A stretch of DNA of 64,000 nucleotides. Source: Albibacterium sp035514885 (lineage in GTDB: Bacteria > Bacteroidota > Bacteroidia > Sphingobacteriales > Sphingobacteriaceae). The notes under the pieces were generated by a model, which saw only the letters and a program-made list of their open reading frames with translations, searched no databases and was not told where the DNA came from. A program made the position numbers and the translations under genes. Shown piece after piece: positions 26,378 through 34,202 of this stretch (its first letter is position 1; each line of letters begins with the position of its first letter). The stretch spans positions 229,113 through 293,112 of the forward strand of contig NZ_DATJCH010000005.1 of assembly GCF_035514885.1 (NCBI RefSeq). The letters run 5' to 3'.

Positions 26378-27028
26378 ATGTTAAAAATTATATTAGCAGA
26401 AGACCACAATATTGTTCGTAACGGAATAAGAGCTTTATTAGAATCCGAGGGCGGTATTAAAGTTGTAGGAGAAGCAACAAACGGCCAGAAGGTTCTTAAT
26501 ATAATCGCAAAAGAGGACCATATTGATCTGGTGCTGGCAGATATTAATATGCCTGTGATGGATGGGATTGAACTGATTAAAAATCTGAAAGCAAACTATC
26601 CTAAAATTCGATTGGTTATTCTATCTATGCTTGACAATGAAAAATATGTGGCTCAAGCATTTTCCGAAGGAGCCTGTGGATATCTGCTTAAGAGTGTAAG
26701 TGCAGATGAATTAATTTTTGCTATAAAGCATGTAAGTGGCGGAGGTAGGTATTTATGTTCAGAATTATCCATAAAAATGCTCGAAAGGTTGATGCATTCT
26801 CCTTTATCTAACCAAACAGTATTTGAAGATGCAATAGATTTTTCTTCCCGTGAAATTGAAGTTTTAAATTTAATTGCAGAAGGCTTGACCAATCATGAAA
26901 TGTCCGAAAAATTGTTCCTTAGTAAACGAACAATTGAAGGCCATCGGCAAAGCTTGATAGAAAAAACCGGTTCTCGAAATACGGCTGCACTGATTCGCTA
27001 TGCTGTGTTAAACGGATTAGTCCAATAA
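26378..27028 (+). CDS. LuxR/NarL-family response regulator
   Basis: 216 residues. Receiver domain (1-120): acidic pocket in AEDHNIVRNGIRALL, phospho-acceptor Asp in LVLADINMPVMDGIEL, and K in GYLLKSVSADELI. C-terminal LuxR helix-turn-helix (about 150-210): FSSREIEVLNLIAEGLTNHE, then LSKRTIEGHRQSLIEKTG. DNA-binding output for the kinase encoded 44 bases upstream. Targets cannot be read from the window. Its stop codon lies just after a 12-base direct repeat unit. Confidence 0.94.
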   Translation: MLKIILAEDHNIVRNGIRALLESEGGIKVVGEATNGQKVLNIIAKEDHIDLVLADINMPVMDGIELIKNLKANYPKIRLVILSMLDNEKYVAQAFSEGACGYLLKSVSADELIFAIKHVSGGGRYLCSELSIKMLERLMHSPLSNQTVFEDAIDFSSREIEVLNLIAEGLTNHEMSEKLFLSKRTIEGHRQSLIEKTGSRNTAALIRYAVLNGLVQ

Positions 27029-27078
27029 ATACGTGCATCACTGAGTTTTTCACCCGTATTTTCTGTAATAAATACGTG
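27024..27078. repeat. 12-base direct repeat after the response regulator
   Basis: AATAAATACGTG occurs at 27024-27035 (covering the stop codon) and again at 27067-27078. The second copy also forms a weak hairpin with CGTATTT just upstream. Could be an autoregulatory site or part of a weak terminator. Confidence 0.45.
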
Positions 27079-27174
27079 AAAACACACCATTAAAGCCTTT
27101 AAATAATGTTTTCAGCGCTCCGTTAATTGCTACGGCATAATCTTTGGTATTTATAATCTTGTAAAACCTAAATT

Positions 27175-27438
27175 ATGAGAGTTCAAACTATCAAGGATTC
27201 AGAAGTATCAGAAAAGAAAAAAATAGCCATTGCGGCGAGTCTTACAGCTGTGGTTGTTATCCTCGTTATAGCCTATAAAAAATTTCAACCTAAACTTCTT
27301 AAATTTCTTGGAACTAAAAAATATCATAGTAATAAAAGAAACCGAGCTTTTAATGACGAAGTAGACTATAATGAATACATCGAAATGATGCTTGAAAGAC
27401 AGGAAAATTATGAAAACCAGGCAAGTTTATGGATTTAA
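27175..27438 (+). CDS. Small single-pass membrane protein, unknown
   Basis: 87 residues with one clear membrane helix (IAIAASLTAVVVILVIAYKKF, about residues 18-37), preceded by a charged head and followed by a basic then acidic cytoplasmic tail (DEVDYNEYIEMMLERQENYE). No family recognised. The stop overlaps the stop of the convergent PAS kinase by four bases. Probably real, given ATG start, clean helix and a 146-base upstream gap that can hold a promoter. Confidence 0.6.
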   Translation: MRVQTIKDSEVSEKKKIAIAASLTAVVVILVIAYKKFQPKLLKFLGTKKYHSNKRNRAFNDEVDYNEYIEMMLERQENYENQASLWI

Positions 27439-28955
27439 GCTTTGGTGTTAATAGGTATAATAAAATTGAAAGTTGAACCTTGATTCACTTCACTCTCAAT
27501 GAACAACTTCCCTTGGTGACGTTTTAAAATCTCAGTTGCGATAAATAAGCCAACCCCCAGTCCGGGAAAACGCATGGTGTTATCTATCCGGTAATAGCGT
27601 TCAATAAGACGTTCCAAAAATTCTGCAGGAATTCCGATACCATAATCTTTCACTGAAACTATTAGATTATTCCCTTCTTTTACTGATTTAACTTCCACTT
27701 TATCAGCATCAGGTGAGTATTTTATCGCATTGGTCAGTAAATTATTCACCACCTGTTCTAATCGTACTTGGTCTCCCAATAGCAATACATCAGCTGTGTC
27801 TTTAACAATGATTTGATGAGTACTTGATAGGAATTGAACATTTCTGACGCTTCTTCTTATAATATCATTAAAGTGGATAAGCTCCATATTATAAGGAAGT
27901 TTTCCCGCCTTAATTTTAGAAACATCCAATAGATCGTTTATTAGGTTCTCTAAACGAGAAATGCTTTGCAAAGCGCGTTTTAGAAGATCTTCTTCTCTGG
28001 GACTAACATCTAAAGCTTTCCCAAGAAGCTGTATATAGGCTTTTGCACTTGTTAAAGGTGTTTTTAACTCATGGCTGGCAAGGCCCATAAACTCATCTTT
28101 CTGTTGATTAAGAATCTCAAGTTCCTTAGTATATTTCTTTATTTTGTTTCTTGAAGCAATCTGTTCGCTGATATCGCGCGCAATTTTAGAAGCACCGATT
28201 ATCACTCCTTCACGATTTTTTATTGGAGAAATCGTAAGCGAAATTTTGATGATCTTTCCGTCTTTTCGTAGCCGGTCGGTTTCATAATGACGCACCTGCT
28301 CTCCTCTGCTTATGCTTGCAAGAATCTCATCCTCTTCATTGTATCTATTCTTGGGAATTAGTAATTTAATGGATTTGCCAATGATTTCTTCAGGTTCATA
28401 TCCAAACATTTTTGTTGCTGATTCATTCCAGCTGGTAACTATTCCCTGTAGAGTTTTACTGACTATAGCGTCATCTGAAGAAGTAATGATATTGGCCAGC
28501 ATGGATTGCATAGCCTCGTCATTTTTTTGTTTTGTAATATCTACCAAGGTATTATTGGCACCAATAATATTATTGTTGACATCAAAAACAGGTTGAGGGT
28601 ATACTAAAACATTGCGAAAGCTATGATCCGGACGTTCTATAATGATTTCTACATCTTTATAAGTTTCTCCCAAATGGAGACACATGGCCATCGGGCAAAT
28701 TTCCAATGGCATGGAAGTGCCGTCGGGGTAATATTTTTTCATTGAGCCGCACCACATATCTACTCCAATTTCAGGAGTTCGGCCCCAGAGCTCTACAGCT
28801 GCTTGGTTAAAAAAAGTAATGTAACCCTCAGCATCACATGTGTAGAAGGCTATTGGTAGATGTGAAAATAAAGATATAGGTTGTAAACCAGCAAATTCTA
28901 CAGTTTGTGGTTTATGACTCGGTCCATCTTGACTGATTTTGGCATCTTTTTCCAT
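27435..28955 (-). CDS. PAS-domain hybrid-less sensor histidine kinase
   Basis: 506 residues, soluble. PAS 1 (about 25-140; LPIAFYTCDAEGYITFFNQA), PAS 2 (about 145-265; SSDDAIVSKTLQGIVTSWNES, then MFGYEPEEIIGKS), a coiled linker, HisKA with phospho-His in MGLASHELKTPLTSAKAYI (about 295), and HATPase with N box EQVVNNLLTNAIKYS, DYGIGIPAEF and GLGVGLFIATEIL. No response regulator is adjacent, so it is an orphan kinase. It overlaps the convergent small membrane protein by four bases. Confidence 0.92.
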   Translation of the reverse strand: MEKDAKISQDGPSHKPQTVEFAGLQPISLFSHLPIAFYTCDAEGYITFFNQAAVELWGRTPEIGVDMWCGSMKKYYPDGTSMPLEICPMAMCLHLGETYKDVEIIIERPDHSFRNVLVYPQPVFDVNNNIIGANNTLVDITKQKNDEAMQSMLANIITSSDDAIVSKTLQGIVTSWNESATKMFGYEPEEIIGKSIKLLIPKNRYNEEDEILASISRGEQVRHYETDRLRKDGKIIKISLTISPIKNREGVIIGASKIARDISEQIASRNKIKKYTKELEILNQQKDEFMGLASHELKTPLTSAKAYIQLLGKALDVSPREEDLLKRALQSISRLENLINDLLDVSKIKAGKLPYNMELIHFNDIIRRSVRNVQFLSSTHQIIVKDTADVLLLGDQVRLEQVVNNLLTNAIKYSPDADKVEVKSVKEGNNLIVSVKDYGIGIPAEFLERLIERYYRIDNTMRFPGLGVGLFIATEILKRHQGKLFIESEVNQGSTFNFIIPINTKA

Positions 28956-29020
28956 GTATAGACATCTTCACGTAAGTTTAAAAAATATTATCAAAAGAAA
29001 AAAATAAATTTAACATCGTG

Positions 29021-29245
29021 TCAACCTTCATCTTCTCCACGATCGCTCAGATCTTCTCGATTACGTTCTGCATCCTTTAAATTGGACTCTCTACCCTTAG
29101 CTGTACTTTCTTGTCCATTCTCACCATCCTCATTAAATGGTTCAGTTTCATCCTCCCTTTTGTTTAAACTTTCTGTTGCATTCATGTCTTGATTGCTGAT
29201 ATTACGTTCTTCTTGATCATCCCATTCCTGTTTTTTCTGTTCCAT
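29021..29245 (-). CDS. Small, highly charged, probably disordered protein
   Basis: 74 residues, about half of them Glu, Asp, Asn or Gln (MEQKKQEWDDQEERNISNQ). No hydrophobic core, signal or motif. Low-complexity proteins of this kind are frequent next to stress genes in Sphingobacteriales; a role in desiccation or general stress is only a guess. Supported by ATG start and uninterrupted frame, but short. Confidence 0.5.
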   Translation of the reverse strand: MEQKKQEWDDQEERNISNQDMNATESLNKREDETEPFNEDGENGQESTAKGRESNLKDAERNREDLSDRGEDEG

Positions 29246-29466
29246 AAATTTGTGTTTATTGTTATTTAAAAAGGAACACGTATGGGAGAATGAAGTTTTA
29301 AGTTTTAATTTCTTTTTTATTCACTCAATAAAGCCGTTCCCAGATAAATGCTATCTGCTTGCCTGCTTCCATCCATCGCAAAAGGTGCTGTATAAACATG
29401 ATAATAAGATTTGCTTTTCCGGAATGAAAAAACAAAGCAGTTAAGCTGTTGTTGTTTTTTTAATAA

Positions 29467-29712
29467 ATGAAGATTATCATGGCAAAAGAAAATAAACAAC
29501 CACAAGAATCACATGGACGTGATATACGCTTACCTAAAAACCCGGAATCAAGGGAAGAACAACATGAAAAGTCTGTTAAAAATACTGAAAAAAGATACGA
29601 AGCGGAGAGTCCGGCCGATCCTTATGAAGAGCCTTCAGAAGAAATTCAAGATAGAGCGCAGGATAATATCGACTATGTAGAAAATGATATGAATGAAGAC
29701 GACCTTCCGTAG
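29467..29712 (+). CDS. Small hydrophilic protein, unknown
   Basis: 81 residues (or 77 from the second ATG at 29479, MAKENKQPQESHG). Rich in Glu, Pro, Asp and Lys with a Pro-rich centre (ESPADPYEEPSEEI) and acidic end; predicted disordered. It ends 31 bases before the MscS gene on the same strand and may share its transcript. No known domain. Confidence 0.55.
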   Translation: MKIIMAKENKQPQESHGRDIRLPKNPESREEQHEKSVKNTEKRYEAESPADPYEEPSEEIQDRAQDNIDYVENDMNEDDLP

Positions 29713-29743
29713 AATAGATTAAAGACTAACAAATATTAAAATT

Positions 29744-30823
29744 GTGATTGATTATCTAACTAAATTATCTGTTAGAACGCCAGATCTGCTTTGGAATACA
29801 GCGATTATTGTATTTTCCATATTGGTAGGTGTTCTTATAAAAAGTATTCTTGAACCCATTATAAAGAAGTATTCGAATACAGAGCAAGGCTATTCTATTA
29901 TAAGGTCCTCTATTAAGCATTTTCGCTTAACTTTTACTTTCTTTATACCCTTGCTTATTTTCAATGCATTATTGCCTTTAATGAAGATTGAGCCAGCAAC
30001 ACATACATTTTTTCAAAAGGCCATCGAAATAGCATTAACTGTCTGTTTTGCAGTTATACTAATACGTACTATACGAATTGTTGAGGATTATCTTTATTAT
30101 CGGCATGATTATACGAAGGCCGATAATTTAAGGGAAAGAAAGTTAAGAACGCAGATCCAGTTTATCAGAAAGCTGCTGGTAGCAATCATTGTTATTATCA
30201 CCATAGCCATTATTCTTTTGAGTTTTGAAAGTATGCGGAAGATTGGTGCAGGTCTGTTAACTGGTGTTGGTGTTGGTGGTATTATCATTGGTTTTGCCGC
30301 TCAGAAATCCCTTGGAAATCTTTTGGCAGGTTTTCAAATTGCCTTTACTCAGCCAATGAGAATTGATGATGTTTTGATTGTTGAGGGTGAATGGGGAAAA
30401 GTTGAAGAAATAACACTTACCTATGTGGTTGTTAATATATGGGATAAGAGGCGGCTTATTCTTCCTATTCAATACTTTATAGAAACACCCTTTCAAAACT
30501 GGACACGAACAACGGCTGAAATATTGGGAACTGTATTCATTTATACAGACTTCACGATTCCGGTCGGCAATTTAAGACAGGAGCTAAGTCGGCTATTGAA
30601 AGAAAATCCCTTATGGGATGGCAAAGTAGATGTTTTGCAAGTGACCGATTTTAAGATCGATGTTATGGAAATTCGTTGTTTAATGAGCTGCCGTAATTCG
30701 GGAGATGCCTTTGATCTTCGTTGTTATGTAAGAGAGAATATGATTAACTTCATTAAGAATAACTATCCAGAAAGCCTGTCGCAGACGCGTGTCGTGTTAA
30801 AAAATGCACCCTCACAAGTATAA
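29744..30823 (+). CDS. Mechanosensitive ion channel, MscS family
   Basis: 359-residue small-conductance channel that opens under hypo-osmotic shock. Four N-terminal membrane helices (about 18-36, 63-83, 93-113, 137-160) are followed by the pore helix and beta domain: GAGLLTGVGVGGIIIGFAAQ, then KSLGNLLAGFQIAFTQPMRI and the VEGEWGKVEEITLTYVVV beta domain. Slightly longer than E. coli MscS (286) because of the extra helices. Start is GTG at 29744. Its position in a block of stress and signalling genes fits a role in osmotic protection. Confidence 0.9.
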   Translation: MIDYLTKLSVRTPDLLWNTAIIVFSILVGVLIKSILEPIIKKYSNTEQGYSIIRSSIKHFRLTFTFFIPLLIFNALLPLMKIEPATHTFFQKAIEIALTVCFAVILIRTIRIVEDYLYYRHDYTKADNLRERKLRTQIQFIRKLLVAIIVIITIAIILLSFESMRKIGAGLLTGVGVGGIIIGFAAQKSLGNLLAGFQIAFTQPMRIDDVLIVEGEWGKVEEITLTYVVVNIWDKRRLILPIQYFIETPFQNWTRTTAEILGTVFIYTDFTIPVGNLRQELSRLLKENPLWDGKVDVLQVTDFKIDVMEIRCLMSCRNSGDAFDLRCYVRENMINFIKNNYPESLSQTRVVLKNAPSQV

Positions 30824-31003
30824 ATCCTTTACCTTTCATTCAATAGTGTTATTCTTCCCCGAACGTTGTTATAAATACCTATATTCTAATGAATTAAATA
30901 CCTGATTTGTAGAAACAGGAAATCAAAAAGGAATACTTAACCGTTAAAGATCATACAAAGATTAAGAAATGTCTATTTGTATCATCTATTAAATCGTACG
31001 GAA

Positions 31004-31540
31004 ATGGTTAATTATGAATTTGAATCAATGGTTTCACAACAGGCCTTAACGTTAAAAGCACATGCTTTAAATTTTACCCGTGATGAGCAAGATGCGGATG
31101 ATTTAGTGCAAGACACGATATTAAAAGCAATTACCTATCATGAAAAATTTCAGGATGGTACCAATCTCAAAGGATGGTTGTATACCATTATGAAGAATAC
31201 GTTTATTAACAATTATCGAAAAGTAGTAAGAACCAATGGTATTGTTATTAAATCTGAAGAAATCTCCTCTTCCAATTTGATGTATAGTTCTACTGAAAAC
31301 AGTGGTGAGAATAGCTTTGTAATGGATGACATAAAAGAGGCTTTAAGCAAACTATCTGAAGACTATTATGTTCCTTTTACGATGTACTTTGAAGGATATA
31401 AATATCAGGAAATAGCAGATTATTTAGGTATACCCATAGGAACCGTTAAGACCAGAATTCATATGGCTCGTATTATGTTAAAGAAGTCTCTCAAACCTTA
31501 TAGTGTAAAAGCCAATCCCTTTTTGTTTTCAATACGCTAA
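31004..31540 (+). CDS. ECF-type RNA polymerase sigma factor
   Basis: 178 residues from ATG 31004 (MVNYEFESMVSQQALTLKAH); a TTG at 30977 would add nine residues and is less likely. Region 2: AHALNFTRDEQDADDLVQDTILKA and GWLYTIMKNTFINNYRK. Region 4: SKLSEDYYVPFTMYFEGYKYQEIADYLG then PIGTVKTRIHMARIMLKK. No anti-sigma gene is adjacent. It lies 53 bases upstream of the four-gene DNA-repair operon on the same strand, which could place that operon under its control; this is inference. Confidence 0.9.
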   Translation: MVNYEFESMVSQQALTLKAHALNFTRDEQDADDLVQDTILKAITYHEKFQDGTNLKGWLYTIMKNTFINNYRKVVRTNGIVIKSEEISSSNLMYSSTENSGENSFVMDDIKEALSKLSEDYYVPFTMYFEGYKYQEIADYLGIPIGTVKTRIHMARIMLKKSLKPYSVKANPFLFSIR

Positions 31541-31576
31541 GGTTTATTTCTCCTGAAAAGTGCAATCAGATTTTTC

Positions 31577-31593
31577 ATTTCATTAAATGAAAT
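31577..31593. promoter_or_regulatory. 17-bp palindrome abutting the repair-operon start codon
   Basis: ATTTCATTAAATGAAAT is a perfect palindrome with one central base, ending immediately before the ATG at 31594. It could be an operator or an RNA hairpin limiting initiation. Confidence 0.5.
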
Positions 31594-32598
31594 ATGATTC
31601 AATTTAGATCAGAAGGAATTTTTTGTCCGCAAGCAGATGTTTATATTGACCCATGGAGTCCTGTAAATAAAGCAATTATCACACATGGACATAGCGACCA
31701 TGCACGACCGGGCCATAAAGAATATTTATGCCATACACTTTCAAAGGAAATTCTTAAATTAAGATTAGGGAGCGAAATATCTATTCAAACCTTAGCTTAT
31801 GATGAAACTATCTTTATAAATGGTGTTAAAATCAGTTTGCATCCTGCCGGACATATTATTGGTTCTGCCCAAGTGCGTTTAGAATATCAAGGAGAGGTTT
31901 GGGTAATATCAGGCGACTATAAAGTTTTTAATGATGGGGTTTCTACACCTTTTGAAGTGGTTAAATGCAATAGTTTTGTAACAGAAAGTACTTTCGGCTT
32001 ACCCATTTATGATTTTGATCCTTTCGAAAAGATATATACCGATATGAATGATTGGTGGCAAAATAACTCGAAGGATGGTTTTAACAGTGTAATTATCGGT
32101 TATTCTTTGGGCAAGGCGCAGAATATTTTACAGCACCTGGAAACAAACGATACCAGAATATTCTTGCATGGCGCCGTAGCGAATATAAACGATGCGCTCC
32201 GCTTTTCCGGTTTTGATTTCAAAGGTGAAAGATTGGGAGAGAATTTTGATCGTAAGAAGCTGCTTGGAGATATTATTGTTGCCCCGATGAGTGTCATCGG
32301 TTCTCCCTGGTTACGTAAGTTTCAACCTTATAGAATTGCTGTTTGCAGCGGATGGATGGCCCTTCGAGGTGCACGACGCCGTTACGGTGTTGATAAAGGA
32401 ATTGTGCTGTCAGACCATTGTGATTTTAAGCAGTTAAATTATGCTATCAGGGAAACAGGTGCAGAGAACGTTTATGTGACGCACGGTTATCAATCGATTT
32501 ATGCAAAATGGCTTCGCGAATCCTATGGTCTTAATGCTGTTGAAATTAAAACCATGTTTGAGCCCAATCAAGCAGAAGAAATAGAGGAAGGGTTATGA
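31594..32598 (+). CDS. Ligase-associated DNA damage response exonuclease (metallo-beta-lactamase/beta-CASP-like)
   Basis: 334 residues of the metallo-beta-lactamase fold related to mRNA 3'-processing and SNM1/artemis-type nucleases. Seen: metal motif THGHSDHARPGH (residues 30-41), LHPAGHIIGSAQVRLEY, VISGDYK, and the late motifs LSDHCDF and VYVTHGY. First gene of a tight operon: stop overlaps the ligase ATG by four bases. In this known bacterial gene set it works with the ligase, Lhr-type helicase and PdeM in DNA-damage repair. An in-vivo substrate is not established by the sequence. Confidence 0.9.
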   Translation: MIQFRSEGIFCPQADVYIDPWSPVNKAIITHGHSDHARPGHKEYLCHTLSKEILKLRLGSEISIQTLAYDETIFINGVKISLHPAGHIIGSAQVRLEYQGEVWVISGDYKVFNDGVSTPFEVVKCNSFVTESTFGLPIYDFDPFEKIYTDMNDWWQNNSKDGFNSVIIGYSLGKAQNILQHLETNDTRIFLHGAVANINDALRFSGFDFKGERLGENFDRKKLLGDIIVAPMSVIGSPWLRKFQPYRIAVCSGWMALRGARRRYGVDKGIVLSDHCDFKQLNYAIRETGAENVYVTHGYQSIYAKWLRESYGLNAVEIKTMFEPNQAEEIEEGL

Positions 32599-34202
32599 AG
32601 TATTTTACAGAACTTTTTCAGGCAATTGATGCTTCAACAAAAACGAACGATAAGATAACCGCTTTGGTAGAATATTTTAGGAAGGCAGAAGATCAGGATA
32701 AGGTTTGGGCTATTGCATTGTTAACCGGTAATAAACCCAAAAGACCTGTTAAAACAACCGATTTACGTTTATGGGCATCAGAAATTGCAAAACTTCCACT
32801 ATGGCTTATAGAAGAATCTTACTATGTAGTAGGCGATCTGGCAGAGACCTTAGCACATATTGTGGGGAATAGTGATGCTGTAAAAGGTGAGGAAATTCCA
32901 CTTCATGTTGTTATAATGCAATTAAAAGACTTGCTTACTGCTCCGATAGAAGATAAAAAGGATTTTATCCAGACCTTTTGGTTAAAGGGGAATAAAGCTG
33001 AAAACTTTGTTTTTAACAAGCTAATTACCGGGAATTTCAGAATAGGATTAAGTAAACAGTCTGTAATAAGGGCCTTATCTATTTATTTGGAAAAGGAAGA
33101 AAAGGAGATCGCTCACCGTTTAATGGGCAAATGGAATCCTGCAAAAGAAACTATGAATTCACTTTTCTCTGAAGAGTCGTTGGTTTCAAAAGATTATTTA
33201 CCCTATCCCTTTTTTCTGGCTTATCCCTTAGAAGAAAGTCCATCGTCGTTTTTGGGTGATATTAATGATTGGTTTTTAGAGAAGAAATACGACGGTATCC
33301 GCGGACAGATTATTATTAGGAACTCACAAGTATACGTATGGAGTCGGGGAGAGGAGTTGCTTACAGATAAGTTCCCGGAGTTTCATATCTTGAATGGCTA
33401 TCTGCCGGATGGGACGGTAATAGATGGAGAAATTATTCCATGGAAGGAAGGCACGCCCTTACCTTTTGGCATTATGCAAACAAGGATTGGCAGAAAGAAT
33501 TTATCAGCCAAAGCATTGGCAGAAGCTCCATTGGTAATGGTTTGCTATGATTTGATGGAATATGAAGGTGTAGATATCAGACATTGGCCATTGGAGGATA
33601 GGCGTAAGAAGCTTTTGGAACTAATTGGCTCGGAGGTTTTAGAGACACTTTTGATTCCGTCTCCTTTAGTAAAGTTGGATACATGGGAAGAGGTAGCTCA
33701 TTTTAGGAAGAACGCCCGTGAAGAATTCTGCGAAGGGTTAATGATTAAGAAGAAGAATAGTCCTTATGAAACCGGCAGAAGGCGAGGGAGTTGGTGGAAA
33801 TGGAAAACTGACCCGATGACGATAGATGGGGTGCTGATTTATGCACAAAGTGGTTCAGGCAGGCGGGCTAATCTCTTAACCGATTATACTTTTGCAGTTT
33901 GGGATGGCGATTTGCTAGTACCTTTTGCGAAAGCTTATTCAGGACTGAAAGATAAGGAGATCTTAAAGCTGGATAAGTGGGCACGCAGAAATACAGTTGA
34001 GAAATTTGGGCCGGTCAGGAGTGTGAAACCGGAACTGGTTTTTGAAATCGCATTTGAAGGGATTAATAAAAGTACGCGGCATAAATCGGGTGTTGCTTTA
34101 CGCTTTCCGCGAATAGCACGATGGCGGGAAGATAAGCCTGCTATTGAAGCAAATACAAAAGACGATTTAGTAGCTATTTTAAACTCAGTACACAGTGAAT
34201 GA
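32595..34202 (+). CDS. ATP-dependent DNA ligase, ligase-associated repair system (LigB/LigC-like)
   Basis: 535 residues. N-terminal alpha-helical DNA-binding domain (about 1-200), nucleotidyltransferase core with adenylation Lys231 in LEKKYDGIRGQ, downstream motifs VIDGEIIPW, CYDLMEYEGVDIR, EGLMIKKKNSPYETGRR and WWKWK, and a C-terminal OB-fold. All five core ligase motifs are visible, so it should be active. It seals nicks with ATP, unlike the NAD-dependent LigA used in replication. Overlaps the exonuclease gene by four bases and the helicase by eight. Confidence 0.94.
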   Translation: MKYFTELFQAIDASTKTNDKITALVEYFRKAEDQDKVWAIALLTGNKPKRPVKTTDLRLWASEIAKLPLWLIEESYYVVGDLAETLAHIVGNSDAVKGEEIPLHVVIMQLKDLLTAPIEDKKDFIQTFWLKGNKAENFVFNKLITGNFRIGLSKQSVIRALSIYLEKEEKEIAHRLMGKWNPAKETMNSLFSEESLVSKDYLPYPFFLAYPLEESPSSFLGDINDWFLEKKYDGIRGQIIIRNSQVYVWSRGEELLTDKFPEFHILNGYLPDGTVIDGEIIPWKEGTPLPFGIMQTRIGRKNLSAKALAEAPLVMVCYDLMEYEGVDIRHWPLEDRRKKLLELIGSEVLETLLIPSPLVKLDTWEEVAHFRKNAREEFCEGLMIKKKNSPYETGRRRGSWWKWKTDPMTIDGVLIYAQSGSGRRANLLTDYTFAVWDGDLLVPFAKAYSGLKDKEILKLDKWARRNTVEKFGPVRSVKPELVFEIAFEGINKSTRHKSGVALRFPRIARWREDKPAIEANTKDDLVAILNSVHSE